A stretch of 60,726 nt of DNA, from NCBI GenBank assembly GCA_001566745.1, contig KQ964598.1:4089-64814 (forward strand), given 5' to 3'. Both the position numbers and the translations under genes were made by a program. Below the pieces are notes generated by a model that was not told the DNA's origin, ran no database searches, and was given only the letters and a program-made list of their open reading frames with translations. This document shows, piece after piece, positions 1 through 8,958 of the stretch (positions are counted from its first letter, which is position 1; the number at the start of each line of letters is the position of its first letter). The DNA comes from Conidiobolus coronatus NRRL 28638. Lineage: Eukaryota > Entomophthoromycota > Entomophthoromycetes > Entomophthorales > Conidiobolaceae.

Positions 1-500
1 TAATAAGTCAAAGTCGCCCAGGGTGTTCTCCAACTAGAAGGTTGCCTAATTATTCCCTGGAGAGATGCCAATGGTTATATCTATATAAATATAAAAAACT
101 CCAAGAAGACTTCCCCTTAAATATCCCTTGGGGATCCCATTGCTTTACAAAGAAATTATAATAATTTTGCTAAATAAATATGTTTATGGTAATAACAGAA
201 AGATTTAATGCAGCCAACAAGTCTATGACGCCAGCTTATATGAATGCTACGGAAACACACTTGCAAATGATATTTCACTAAATTTTGTTCAATTTTTTTA
301 TATAATATATATACCAGACTTAAACACAAGTAACTCAAATTATTATTGATAGTGACAACTTTCTATTTACTAAGAAGATAATATTTTAGGCAATGATATT
401 AAGCAAAATGGTCTATTTTATACTAGCAAGGGTAAATACTATTAACATTGAGATTAAAAATTCCAATATCCAAGATAGTATTATTCTTCCACCTTGTTTT
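1..500. other. Non-coding or fully decayed AT-rich DNA
   Basis: I see no reading frame of convincing length and no RNA gene in this stretch. The only open frame, about 60 codons on the minus strand, looks like chance. Confidence 0.4.
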
Positions 501-504
501 ATTG

Positions 505-920
505 AAAAATTTACTCAGGCAACTTAACCTCACTGATGGGACTTATGAAACAATAGAAAGTACAGTAAAATGGGTAAAGGCATGCGTTCAAGAGGTTACA
601 ATATAAAGTAGTTTTTTAAAAGTTATAATAATTAGCACTAGTCAAGATGCCTCCCAAGAAGAATTTACTTTGGGTGGTTATAAGCTGATGAGATTATCAA
701 AAAAGTATTTGCTAATGCTGGTAATAAGTATGAATTGCTGTTTAATGAGAACAGAGCTAGCTTGAAGGTAGGTAAAAAATCTTCTATTCCGGAGGGTAGT
801 TGTAAGTTTAATCTGATTAGAGGTATTAGAGCTGGACAAAAATGTGGACGCGGTACAATGAAGGTTTTTGTTTACTACCAATCTAGTCCATTTATATCAA
901 TAGAGCTAGAGGTTGCCTGA
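505..920 (+). pseudogene. Decayed coding stretch, unidentified
   Basis: Three plus-strand frames carry protein-like sequence in succession (roughly 505-605, 640-690 and 683-920) and can only be read together if small frameshifts are allowed. The last part is an 80-codon open stretch with no start codon of its own, ending in TGA at 918-920. I do not recognise the family. The mix of charged and hydrophobic residues and the runs between stops suggest a degraded gene rather than random DNA, but this is inference. Confidence 0.25.
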
Positions 921-930
921 ATAACCCTGT

Positions 931-1322
931 ATGGCAGAGGTAGTATCAACTCAGTCACCAGATCCACATAGAAACGGAAGGAATAATTCTAGTCAAAGTG
1001 TTGATGAAGCTTTAAATGACTATATGAGCTCTGAATTTGTTTGGGATCAGTGTATGCCAGATCAAATGTACGTTTTTAACGAAGAACAAGTACCACACAT
1101 TCTTTCAACTGTCGTAGCTAACATGAAGCCAATGTATACTAGAGAGCAAAAGTTAGCACCTGCAAATGTCATATTCTTATGCGCTAGATTAAGAAAGTAT
1201 TCTGATGACCCTATGTTAATCACTTTCTAGATGGTCAACACTACTCAGTTACTTTACTATATAAAAAAGGATACTAGCTTAGTAGCTGGTGCAGTTGAGC
1301 ATCAATTAGCACTTTCAGATTA
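931..1322 (+). pseudogene. DIL (dilute) domain protein fragment, broken
   Basis: Codons from 931 read into an in-frame TAG at 1228-1230 and continue in the same frame to TAA at 1320. The residues before the stop (PANVIFLCARLRKYSDD) and after it (NTTQLLYYIKKDTSLV) match two consecutive signature blocks of the DIL domain, known from class V myosins and fungal DIL/ankyrin proteins. The helix normally found between them is missing, so a deletion as well as a nonsense mutation has occurred. Only about 130 residues of a much larger protein are present. The short acidic N-terminal part also reads as coding. Confidence 0.5.
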
Positions 1323-2023
1323 AGTGAGGGGTCAAGAGTATCATGGGGAGCAGCAACGCGACAATCGCAAGGGACTCGTGATGTCGATAAAAGAAATAAA
1401 GAAATTGAACATTATAATACAACTTTGACTTATTTAATGAGTGAATTAGATCAATATAATAATGATACAGTGAGTAATGTGGATGTGGTTGATGCACCAT
1501 GGGGCGAAATGATTTAATATCGTGTGGTAAAGAGGCAGCAAGCGGTGAGATGACAACTTTCGATTGCTATGTCGCAATTAATGAAGGAGCTAATGTAGCT
1601 ACTGTACACGGATGGCGTGTCCTCATTGAGTCATACATATCTGTATTTGTGAGTATGAAAGCGAATAGGTCGACGATAGGCGGCAGTATGATTGCTTTAT
1701 TGTCAATACCTTTCTATGCCGTTGGATCGAAGTACAATACAAGTGCCCTAGGTCACGGGCTAGTGCAACGTCATGCGAGTTTGCGTGATGAGGTAATGAA
1801 GACACAAGGTGTATATGAGTTTGGTAGTTTAGCTGAACTAATTGGTGAACTACTGTTTGTAGATGAGGACGTTAAAAAAATAATAACACATGTTGAATCG
1901 TATCAGCGCCTAGTTGAAGATGCATCACGCTGTGTAGGATGCGAATGTGCCATTAATGATTTAGGCGCTATTGGTGTGATTACTAATGCGCAGCAGAAGT
2001 CACGTCGTAAATGTACTAGATGA
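1303..2023 (+). CDS. Unidentified ORF pair, possibly one gene with a frameshift
   Basis: An open stretch ends at about 1518 and a second one in another frame opens at 1499 (ATG) and runs 174 codons to 2023. Both have more G+C than their surroundings, and the second is far longer than chance allows in such AT-rich DNA. The junction near 1499-1518 looks like a single indel that split a protein of about 245 residues. The sequence is rich in Ala, Val, Gly and Ser and has a cluster of three cysteines close to the C-terminus. I cannot assign a family. A capsid or coat-like protein of a virus or retroelement is one guess, without direct support. Confidence 0.35.
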
Positions 2024-2350
2024 AGAAATGGATGTCGCGTTAATATATTTAATCGTTAGCGCCATTAGTCTGTGATTTCGTGCATATTTGGGTGTGTAAA
2101 ATGTCTGAATTCCACACATTGTATGTATACGTATTACTCACTATGCGCCTCAGTTATGATTAACTCGGTGGCTCACAGATCTACTAGAGTATATTGGTTA
2201 GCTATGTCACTATTAATTATTATACACGGCTATGAGATTGGAAATACCTATATTGGCATGAAGTGGTGTGTTCACCGTGCTACAATGCATTGCGAGGATA
2301 GTAATAATCTTCAGAGTTGGGATGAAGGCGTTTCGTTAACGACAGCCTAG

Positions 2351-2919
2351 AATACACTGAGTGAAAATAAGAGCAGGGGTAATAATAATATTACTTTTTA
2401 TATATCATTTTCATTATCAATTTGGAAATGTTGGTCATATTTCTATTTTCAAAAAAATTGATGAAACTATAGAAAAGAAATAGATTTATTATGCTTTACC
2501 AAATAAATTTAATTTTGTTTTTGATAGATTAAACTTTACATCTAATTTGAATGACTTACTTATTTACAGATTTAACAAAAGTGTTGCAAAAAATAAAGAT
2601 GTTCATTGCAAATTGACAAATTTCAAAGAAAAAACATTTAATAAAACAAAAAAAATAAAATAAACAAGAAACAGATATTGTAGTAAAAGTGATAAAAGAT
2701 TGCAGGCTTATCATGTTGTTTGAATGCAAAGTTCAGGGTTCAAAATTAAAGGGTGCTAAATTGTGAAATAGGTTTCTAACGATTTACTGTTGCCTTCAAA
2801 CTTGGCCACATTGGCTTTGTACTCAGAGACGTTAATATGTACAACAACACATCTGACAAACGCAATCTATGCAGAAGAGTTGCAGCAGGGTTGGCTTTGT
2901 GCAACTGACATCGCACCCA
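2351..2919. other. Mostly non-coding; one decayed plus-strand frame
   Basis: Between about 2410 and 2662 one plus-strand frame gives a protein-like Asn/Lys/Phe-rich sequence interrupted by a single TAG. No start, no recognised family. The remainder shows nothing. Confidence 0.25.
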
Positions 2920-3651
2920 TCAAGAATTTATAGACCTCACATAAAAGACCAATCTATATTTGCAAATACTTAATACAAACAACTCTATCAAAAATTTAAA
3001 AGATATAATCAACGGCTTAGTGAAGTAAGCTATCAACTCTCTACCTGAATATTCAAGAAATATCACCACCACGTCCAAACAGTACATAAGAATTAATGCG
3101 ATCAAAGTTTTCAAATACATTAATATAATGCTTCTATCATTGCTCGTTTTTATATCATGTAATATCAAGTTACATATAAAAATAATCATTAAAGTCTCAG
3201 ACAGTATTGTAAAAGTTGCACTTATATTTTCACCTATGAGAAGCAATAAATTATTAATGGTTTGATCTGGATATGCTTTGAAATAAAATACAGTATTACT
3301 TATTTGGGAGCTTAAATTTATGAAATTCAAAATTTTACAAACATAAACATGTTTGGGTATTAGAATATCCTCATAAATTTTTATAAGAAAATATAGATAA
3401 GTTTGAGTATACAAAATCCATGATATGTTTGCGAACAGAAGAAGCAAAGGTTCCTTGACTATTAAATCCGACACACCACTATAAACAAAAGTACATATTA
3501 GAGATGTAAATATACAAAAAATAAACATAGAAAAATATTTTAACTTACATAGTCTGAGTATGTATTGTAACGTACAACCCTCATATAATAATGCAAATAG
3601 TATAGAAATATTAATCAAACCTATACTCTGATTGTAGCTAAGATCATCCAT
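2920..3651 (-). CDS. Polytopic membrane protein, about seven TM segments
   Basis: An intact 243-codon frame with ATG at 3651. It contains about seven hydrophobic stretches of 18-22 residues, separated by short loops carrying Lys/Arg, which is the layout of a seven-transmembrane protein. The N-terminus is short and there is no cleavable signal peptide pattern. Repetitive use of Ile, Leu, Phe and Tyr reflects AT-rich codons. It may be an orphan 7TM receptor-like protein of the kind that forms lineage-specific families in early-diverging fungi, but I see no GPCR signature. It stands alone, flanked by decayed DNA, and is one of the few intact frames in the first 5 kb. Confidence 0.5.
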   Translation of the reverse strand: MDDLSYNQSIGLINISILFALLYEGCTLQYILRLCKLKYFSMFIFCIFTSLICTFVYSGVSDLIVKEPLLLLFANISWILYTQTYLYFLIKIYEDILIPKHVYVCKILNFINLSSQISNTVFYFKAYPDQTINNLLLLIGENISATFTILSETLMIIFICNLILHDIKTSNDRSIILMYLKTLIALILMYCLDVVVIFLEYSGRELIAYFTKPLIISFKFLIELFVLSICKYRLVFYVRSINS

Positions 3652-3727
3652 TTTAACTAAAGCTTGTTCTTTATTTCCCGTTTTTATCTATTATTTTTCT
3701 ATCAATTATTTACAAAAAAGGTTTGGG

Positions 3728-3907
3728 TTAAGAAGAATAGCCAGCAAGATCAGTGCTATATACAATGTTACCTGAGTTGAGTGATCCAACAATGAATTGT
3801 ATGTATTCGGCACGATTCATCTCGAGAATATCACGTTCAGCCAGTTGACGTTTGTAGTCAACAGAACCTGTGCGAATTAAATTCAATAGCACTTTTTGCT
3901 TTAATAG
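3728..3907 (-). pseudogene. Coding remnant, unidentified
   Basis: Fifty-nine codons without a start codon, ending at TAA 3728-3730. Composition is balanced (GNIVYSTDLAGYSS at the end) and richer in G+C than the flanks, typical of a surviving piece of a host gene. Family not recognised. Confidence 0.25.
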
Positions 3908-4254
3908 TTAATGGATATGACGAAAAAAGCAATATTACTCATTAATGATTTTATAAAATTAAATGTAAATATATATTTTAGTTATGTTTATGATATTGCT
4001 CGTGTAGAATATTTTCCATGTGCTAGTCTTTATAAATCATGGTTTGTGTCATAAAAATGCTGAAATTTGTTATGCTATATCAGCTTGGAATGAGTTTATC
4101 AAAAGCTGAATTATATAATAATGATAAATGTATATTACAGGCTCTAAATCTTGAAATATTTTTTTAAAACTCTTTAAAGAAATTGAGACAATGATCTATG
4201 TAAGGAGACCGGTGCCCTTTTTATAAATTCCCTCAAAATACAAGCGGGCTACAT

Positions 4255-4410
4255 GCATTGAGTTTGACAGAGACCTAAGCGCAACATTTATGGCTAACTA
4301 CGAAATTAACGAAGAAACCGGGAAAGTGTCGTATACTTTCAGGGGGATAAGTATGCAGCAAGACTCCAATAATGAAAATGCGGATAGCTGGGGATATACC
4401 TCGAATTGAC
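4255..4410 (+). pseudogene. Short coding remnant, unidentified
   Basis: About 50 codons in one plus-strand frame ending at TGA near 4408, with a polar, acidic C-terminal part. It lacks an N-terminal part and is preceded by other broken frames from about 3905. No family assigned. Confidence 0.2.
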
Positions 4411-4548
4411 TAGTGAGATAAATTAGTATTCAGGGAATAGAAAAAACTCGCACAAAATTAACATCAACGAGTGAAAAAAGTATTCCTTCTAATAATAATT
4501 CAAAATTTTATTAAATAATAATTCAAAATATTAGAAACCCCAAAAATT

Positions 4549-4944
4549 TCAGGTAATAAACTTTGTACTTTTAGTGAACGGTTTATAGGCTGTGAGTTTA
4601 TAATTACCTATATATGCATATATTTTACCAACTTGCACGCACGCATCTTTTTGAAGTGCCATAATAGTAAATTCTCTCTGACCATCATTTTCTATGGAAA
4701 CAACTCTTGATACACAGCATGGTTCTTCTCCATCTTCAAACCAGTAGTAACCTCTCCCTGGAATTTTATCGACATCTTTTCTAGTCATACATAAATCTTC
4801 GGATGGGGCTATAATCATAAAGGTTTCACCATCTAATAAATCCTGTGAATGTTTGTCAATCTTTGATTTCATCCAAATTTTCATTTCACTTTCTCTATTT
4901 TTTCTTTCTTTTCTTTCTTTATTTTTACTGCTCATGTTACCCAT
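4549..4944 (-). CDS. Small hypothetical protein with basic N-terminus
   Basis: A 131-codon intact frame with ATG at 4944. The first 30 residues are a Lys/Arg/Glu-rich, probably helical segment (KNKERKERKNRESEMK). The rest is a compact beta-rich looking domain containing GRGYYWFEDGEEPCC and ending in a short basic tail. I do not recognise the family. It lies divergently from the nuclease-like gene at 5118, with 173 bp between the two start codons, so the two could share a promoter region. No signal peptide or membrane segment is visible. Confidence 0.5.
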   Translation of the reverse strand: MGNMSSKNKERKERKNRESEMKIWMKSKIDKHSQDLLDGETFMIIAPSEDLCMTRKDVDKIPGRGYYWFEDGEEPCCVSRVVSIENDGQREFTIMALQKDACVQVGKIYAYIGNYKLTAYKPFTKSTKFIT

Positions 4945-5117
4945 ATTTGAGGATTTAAAATTTTAAAATGTTGTTGTTTCACTTTATATTTTATACATCA
5001 ATTGTATTATCAATACTATGGGAAGTTTCCGTATATTATAGTGTAGGGAAGACTCTAGGGATTAATAACAATACAGTTTAATAATTAAATTTAGATTCTT
5101 AATAAAAATACCAACTA

Positions 5118-5594
5118 ATGGAACTAACAGAAGCTCAAACGAGAAAAATAGTAAGAACTATAAATATAGCTGCCAATGCAAGCTGGGAGGGTGATGTATC
5201 AGGATTAGCCTTTGCATTATTAAGATACACAGGACTAGATATAGATAACGGATACCTCATAACTTCAGAGAATCGGTTTAAAGAAGAAAGTAGAAAGAAG
5301 GGTGATATACTAGTTGAGATTCTGATCAGTAGACAAAAAGTTTTAATAATAGAATGTAAATATGACACTTCTCACCCTACTAGGGATAAACAGCAATTGA
5401 AGGGGTATATGCAAGAGGGATTCCCAAACGGAATTCTTATGTACCCTAGGAAAAGTACCTTTTACTCATTAAATTTAGAACAAGATGACGCAGAAGTATT
5501 AGAAGGAAATACTTACAATAACGTCACAGACTATGAAGAGATAATGAATGGTATGTTTAATATGAGAGTTAGAGAACTTGAAGAGGGAAACTAA
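5118..5594 (+). CDS. PD-(D/E)XK nuclease-like small protein
   Basis: A 158-codon intact frame with ATG at 5118. The core reads KKGDILVEILI, then a short turn, then KVLIIECKYD. A lone Asp on one strand followed about 15-18 residues later by E-x-K on the next strand is the active-site layout of PD-(D/E)XK phosphodiesterases. Downstream, QLKGYMQ and a conserved FPNGIL block follow; FPNGIL recurs in the decayed minus-strand locus at 41.5-42.0 kb, marking a dispersed family. No second domain is visible. It could be a mobile-element endonuclease domain, a Crinkler-type effector module or a solitary nuclease. Catalytic potential is inferred from the motif only. Confidence 0.5.
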   Translation: MELTEAQTRKIVRTINIAANASWEGDVSGLAFALLRYTGLDIDNGYLITSENRFKEESRKKGDILVEILISRQKVLIIECKYDTSHPTRDKQQLKGYMQEGFPNGILMYPRKSTFYSLNLEQDDAEVLEGNTYNNVTDYEEIMNGMFNMRVRELEEGN

Positions 5595-6184
5595 GAAGAA
5601 AGATTCTCTACCTCCAATAATACTCTTTCTAAACTCAATTTAAAGTATTAAAGGAGATGTCGTTGATGGGTTGAGCGAAGTGCAATGGAGCGAACTAACT
5701 AGTATTTTGTGCTAGGATGTCTGAGAGAGTGCAACGAGCGAGTTCTTAGAAGTACTGTCTTCTGGTTGTGGGAGGGAGAATTCTAAGAGAGGAGTCCGAG
5801 TGAAGAATTCGACTGTCTATGGGGGAGAGTCGCTAGGCATTTGAGGAACTTTAGCAAAGAGAATTTGTTAAAGTAGATTTCCAGGGAAATCAGGAATTCT
5901 TAAGTTCCATTTCAAAATTATCTTGCCGAAAATCCTATCAATACCCAATGTGGGGAAAGTTCGAATTTTTATGATGTCTTGTTTACTCGTTTCAGAGAAT
6001 GCGAAACTGCCCTAGGCAAGTCGAATCTGACTGAGCATAAGCACCAATTAAAAGAGCTTGAAGTGCTGAAAGATATCATCAAAACTACTATGGACGAGTG
6101 TTTGTGTAAGGAGCCAGCCATAACAGGGAGTTGTGTTGGTGGCTTTAGTGCAATTGAAGGGATATATTTAAAAAGTCTTTTATA
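5595..6184. other. Purine-rich stretch without convincing gene
   Basis: Positions 5660-5830 are unusually rich in GAG/AGAG and GAATTC words and have more G+C than the flanks. A plus-strand frame from about 5979 to 6257 starts at TTG and overlaps the gene at 6185; I regard it as chance or decayed coding. I could not fold the purine-rich part into a convincing RNA. Confidence 0.3.
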
Positions 6185-6877
6185 TTATATTGTGCTGCCA
6201 TCATTCGGTCTTGTAACCCAATTATGGGTAGAGAAGAGTGTTCTTTGGTCATTATGAATTAATAGAAAGCAGGATATTCTAGTATCTACCTTGACCTTTT
6301 CAGAGCGCTTATTTGAATAAAGAATAAGTCGGACAGGCTCGTGAAATATTCTTTGCCAAGGTACATTTAGACGATCAATCACTGCCGCGGTGCAAAGCCA
6401 ACCGTTGTGAAGTGAGCTCGTTTCGATAATACGGAAGTCGACCCATTTAGAATTATACTTATCTATTTCTCTGTTCACCTTATAATAATTAAGCATAACC
6501 TTGTCATATCGAATCTTTTCAATAGTTGAAAATAAGAGTTTCTCTAGCGGTCCGGGATTTTGAGGCTCTTTAAGTTGGGGATATTTTAAAGCAACTTGGG
6601 TTTGATTACACGACGGGTAATTGCCAGGAGAATCTGCAGGCTGTGATAATTTTTCTACTTTTCTCTTGATTGCAAAGCTTCTTTGAGTGCTAGAAATTGT
6701 GTGAGTTGAATTAGTGGCTGAAATATTGTGTGAATTACAGGGGGGTTGCTGTAGACTCTTTTCATCGCTTGAGCATTCGACAGGGTCATCCGGGTCTTCG
6801 TAAGATAGAACAGTAAAGCTAGGCTCAGTTTCAACGGGGTCAATAGAAGAAAGTTCGTATTTGTCAATAGAACTCAT
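6185..6877 (-). CDS. Hypothetical protein, disordered N-terminus plus C-terminal domain
   Basis: A 230-codon frame with ATG at 6877. Residues 1-105 are Ser/Thr/Pro/Glu-rich and probably disordered. Residues 110-230 look folded, with several Trp (KWVDFRIIE, HNGWLCTAAV, VPWQRIFHEPVRLIL). No catalytic motif or zinc site is apparent and I do not recognise the family. It is isolated, with decayed DNA upstream. It is longer than expected by chance and has balanced codon use, so a real gene or a recently functional one is likely. Confidence 0.4.
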   Translation of the reverse strand: MSSIDKYELSSIDPVETEPSFTVLSYEDPDDPVECSSDEKSLQQPPCNSHNISATNSTHTISSTQRSFAIKRKVEKLSQPADSPGNYPSCNQTQVALKYPQLKEPQNPGPLEKLLFSTIEKIRYDKVMLNYYKVNREIDKYNSKWVDFRIIETSSLHNGWLCTAAVIDRLNVPWQRIFHEPVRLILYSNKRSEKVKVDTRISCFLLIHNDQRTLFSTHNWVTRPNDGSTI

Positions 6878-7967
6878 TTCGCTATTCTACTAGAAATAGA
6901 ATTCATTTAAATTTTGTAATCTTCTCCATCTAGCTAATTTAGTAATATTTGATCTTCACCGTAAACAATTACCAATTGCTTCAGTTGTGTTTTGAGGTAA
7001 CCTAGGTCGACAGAAAACTTTTTTTTCTAGTATTTTAATTCCGGAGTAAGCGGGATGTTTTAACCTAGCCGGGTTGAACTGTTTACTGGTTGCAGACTAT
7101 TTGAAATATAAGATTTTTATTATTCTTTATCGATTAAGATTTTAACAAGTAATGGCTTTGTATAACAAACTGATAGATTTTTGCAACAAATTAAATGAGG
7201 TTTACAGGGAAAATCTATGAAAAGGTTTATTATATAAGACTTCTTATATTGAGTGTATAAATACTCAAAAACATTCGACCTTGCTCGTGAATCCGTGTTA
7301 ACTCTAATTCTCCCGCTTTAATATCTCGTCGCTTTTTTTAATTTTAAATGACGTAGCGATTGTCGTAGCCCCCTAATGTTTCACGACAATTACAATCTTT
7401 GGTTGGCTTGAAAGCAATGTGGTTTGTTAGGGCGAATGTGCTTCACTCAAGCTTCGGTTGTTTAGTCACCCGGAAATCTTTGCCCACGATTCAGGATGAG
7501 ACAAGTCTTTGAAGAGCCAATCCGTTCATTTTGTTTTTTTAGCAGATGGTCAGGGCCAAACTATTTAGTTAGAGACATATTTATTTTTATTTAAACGTAG
7601 TGAAGAAATTTGCAAACTTTTAGGAACCCTTACTCTAGCTGCAGTAGCGGGGCCATTTTAAAGGGTAATTGTAGCTAAAATATCTTAAAAGCTGAAGAAG
7701 GTGCACTTACTACCTGAAGGGGATTAATAAAATTTGATAGAGAGCAATACAGTCACCCATTACATATTGTTTTGATACTTCTGCTGACTTCGATGGTATG
7801 GCTCATTCTTTTCCTTTAATACATTCTAGTTTAAAGAACTTTTCCAAATACCTGTTAGGCTTAGCCAAGAATTCTATCATTTTTCTCGCTAACCTGCAAA
7901 CCTTTAACTGTTTTTGATTGAGAAAAGTATGTTGACATCCAATTTACCTAATAATATTTCTTTATCA
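6878..7967. other. Decayed intergenic region
   Basis: About 1.1 kb with no frame longer than some 50 codons. The region 7300-7560 has slightly higher G+C and short protein-like runs in several minus-strand frames, probably an old gene or transposon beyond recognition. Confidence 0.4.
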
Positions 7968-8276
7968 TTATAACTTTGAAAAATTACATTTTCTAATAAC
8001 AACATAATTCTTGGCATCTCGGTATTCTTCCTTAATTTCTCAATGATAATTATCTAACAAAGCCTTTAAAAGAGCTTCGGTTTCATATATAGACATAGCC
8101 ATACCCGGACAAGATCTAATTCCTAATGAGAAAGTAGTAAATGACTCTGGGATATCTTTATTATTCGTTAAATTTGCTACTCCAATCAAATGAATGCTTT
8201 TGGGAATAGTAAACCCATTGACATTAATATCTTGGGTAGTGGTTGAAGAAAGAGGAGTAAAATCAAAAACAGGTTA
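7968..8276 (-). pseudogene. Cytochrome P450 heme-binding region, fragment
   Basis: The minus strand encodes DINVNGFTIPKS (the beta segment after the K helix) and then FSLGIRSCPGMAM, a perfect F-x-x-G-x-R-x-C-x-G heme-binding signature with the Cys thiolate ligand, followed by an L-helix-like stretch. The segment between them that normally carries the PERF region is shortened, the N-terminal 300-plus residues are absent, and a TGA interrupts the frame after the L helix. It is therefore a truncated and internally deleted P450 copy. Another P450 remnant, carrying the complementary I and K helices, lies at 55.2-55.6 kb. Confidence 0.7.
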
Positions 8277-8365
8277 CCATAAAAGGAACCCAATTAGAAC
8301 TTTTTGTCAAACTTTAATGAATTCTACTATAGATAATTAATTGTAGAGACTGGATGATGATGTTA

Positions 8366-8650
8366 TCACGCAAACACATTTAAATTAAATTGGCTGCTGG
8401 TAGACGCATCTGTGTACTGTTTACCGTTGGCTTCAGCCCATCCACCAAACTTTTCTTTCATGTCAAGTGTTTCTACTTTGTCGTATGCTGCAAACCATAG
8501 AGGCACACTGTTGTCAACTACAATGGAGCTGGATCCAAATATACTACCCCATTCTCCTGCGGATGTTTAAATACCAATTTTATAACGCGGTACTTTAAAA
8601 GCAGCGAGCATACTTTTAGCCTGAACTAGATTGCCGGCAGAGCCATAGTG
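8366..8650 (-). pseudogene. GH25 lysozyme C-terminal fragment
   Basis: Minus-strand codons ending at TGA 8366-8368 read EWGSIFGS, then VPLWFAAYDKV, then FGGWAEANGKQYTD and NLNVFA. This is the C-terminal series of GH25 (Chalaropsis-type) lysozymes: the W-(S/T)-x-I-F-G-S strand, the P-L-W-x-A-x-Y-D strand, the FGGW/KQY block and the final D/N-x-N. Upstream, SAGNLVQAKSMLAA is a recognisable helix but in another frame, so at least one frameshift separates it. The catalytic Asp-x-Glu region is missing. The fragment sits between the P450 remnant and the ORF at 8653. Confidence 0.7.
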
Positions 8651-8652
8651 TT

Positions 8653-8958
8653 TTGGGGAGCAAACATCCTGGTGGCGCTATCATGAACAGTGCTGAGTTC
8701 AATGCTTTGGTTAATAAACAAAATAACTGTTACAATAACAAATTGATATTTTACATGCAGAACATGATGAATTCTATGTTGAAGGTATTAAACCTGTTTT
8801 TTGAATCTAACAAAGTTCGTATCTATGACTCTTACTGGAACTGGTCTCCTAAATATGCTTTCTCTCTTTTCTTTGATATTATTTTTGGTAAACCCCGAAC
8901 AACTCCCAGTGTTATTCTTCGTATGTGTATCATAAATACCTTAATCACTGGCTGTTGA
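8653..8958 (+). CDS. Unidentified ORF upstream of the cis-prenyltransferase
   Basis: A 101-codon frame, readable as protein (aromatic-rich, YDSYWNWSPKYAF in the middle). It overlaps the 5' end of the next open frame in a different phase. It may be a truncated gene piece or an upstream exon region. No family can be assigned with confidence; a faint similarity to the C-terminal part of GDSL lipases is too weak to use. Confidence 0.2.
   Translation: MGSKHPGGAIMNSAEFNALVNKQNNCYNNKLIFYMQNMMNSMLKVLNLFFESNKVRIYDSYWNWSPKYAFSLFFDIIFGKPRTTPSVILRMCIINTLITGC

Noticed and set aside
5660-5830. The purine-rich stretch as a structured RNA or CRISPR-like repeat
   Set aside because: The repeated words are irregular in spacing and sequence and I could not find compensating stems.
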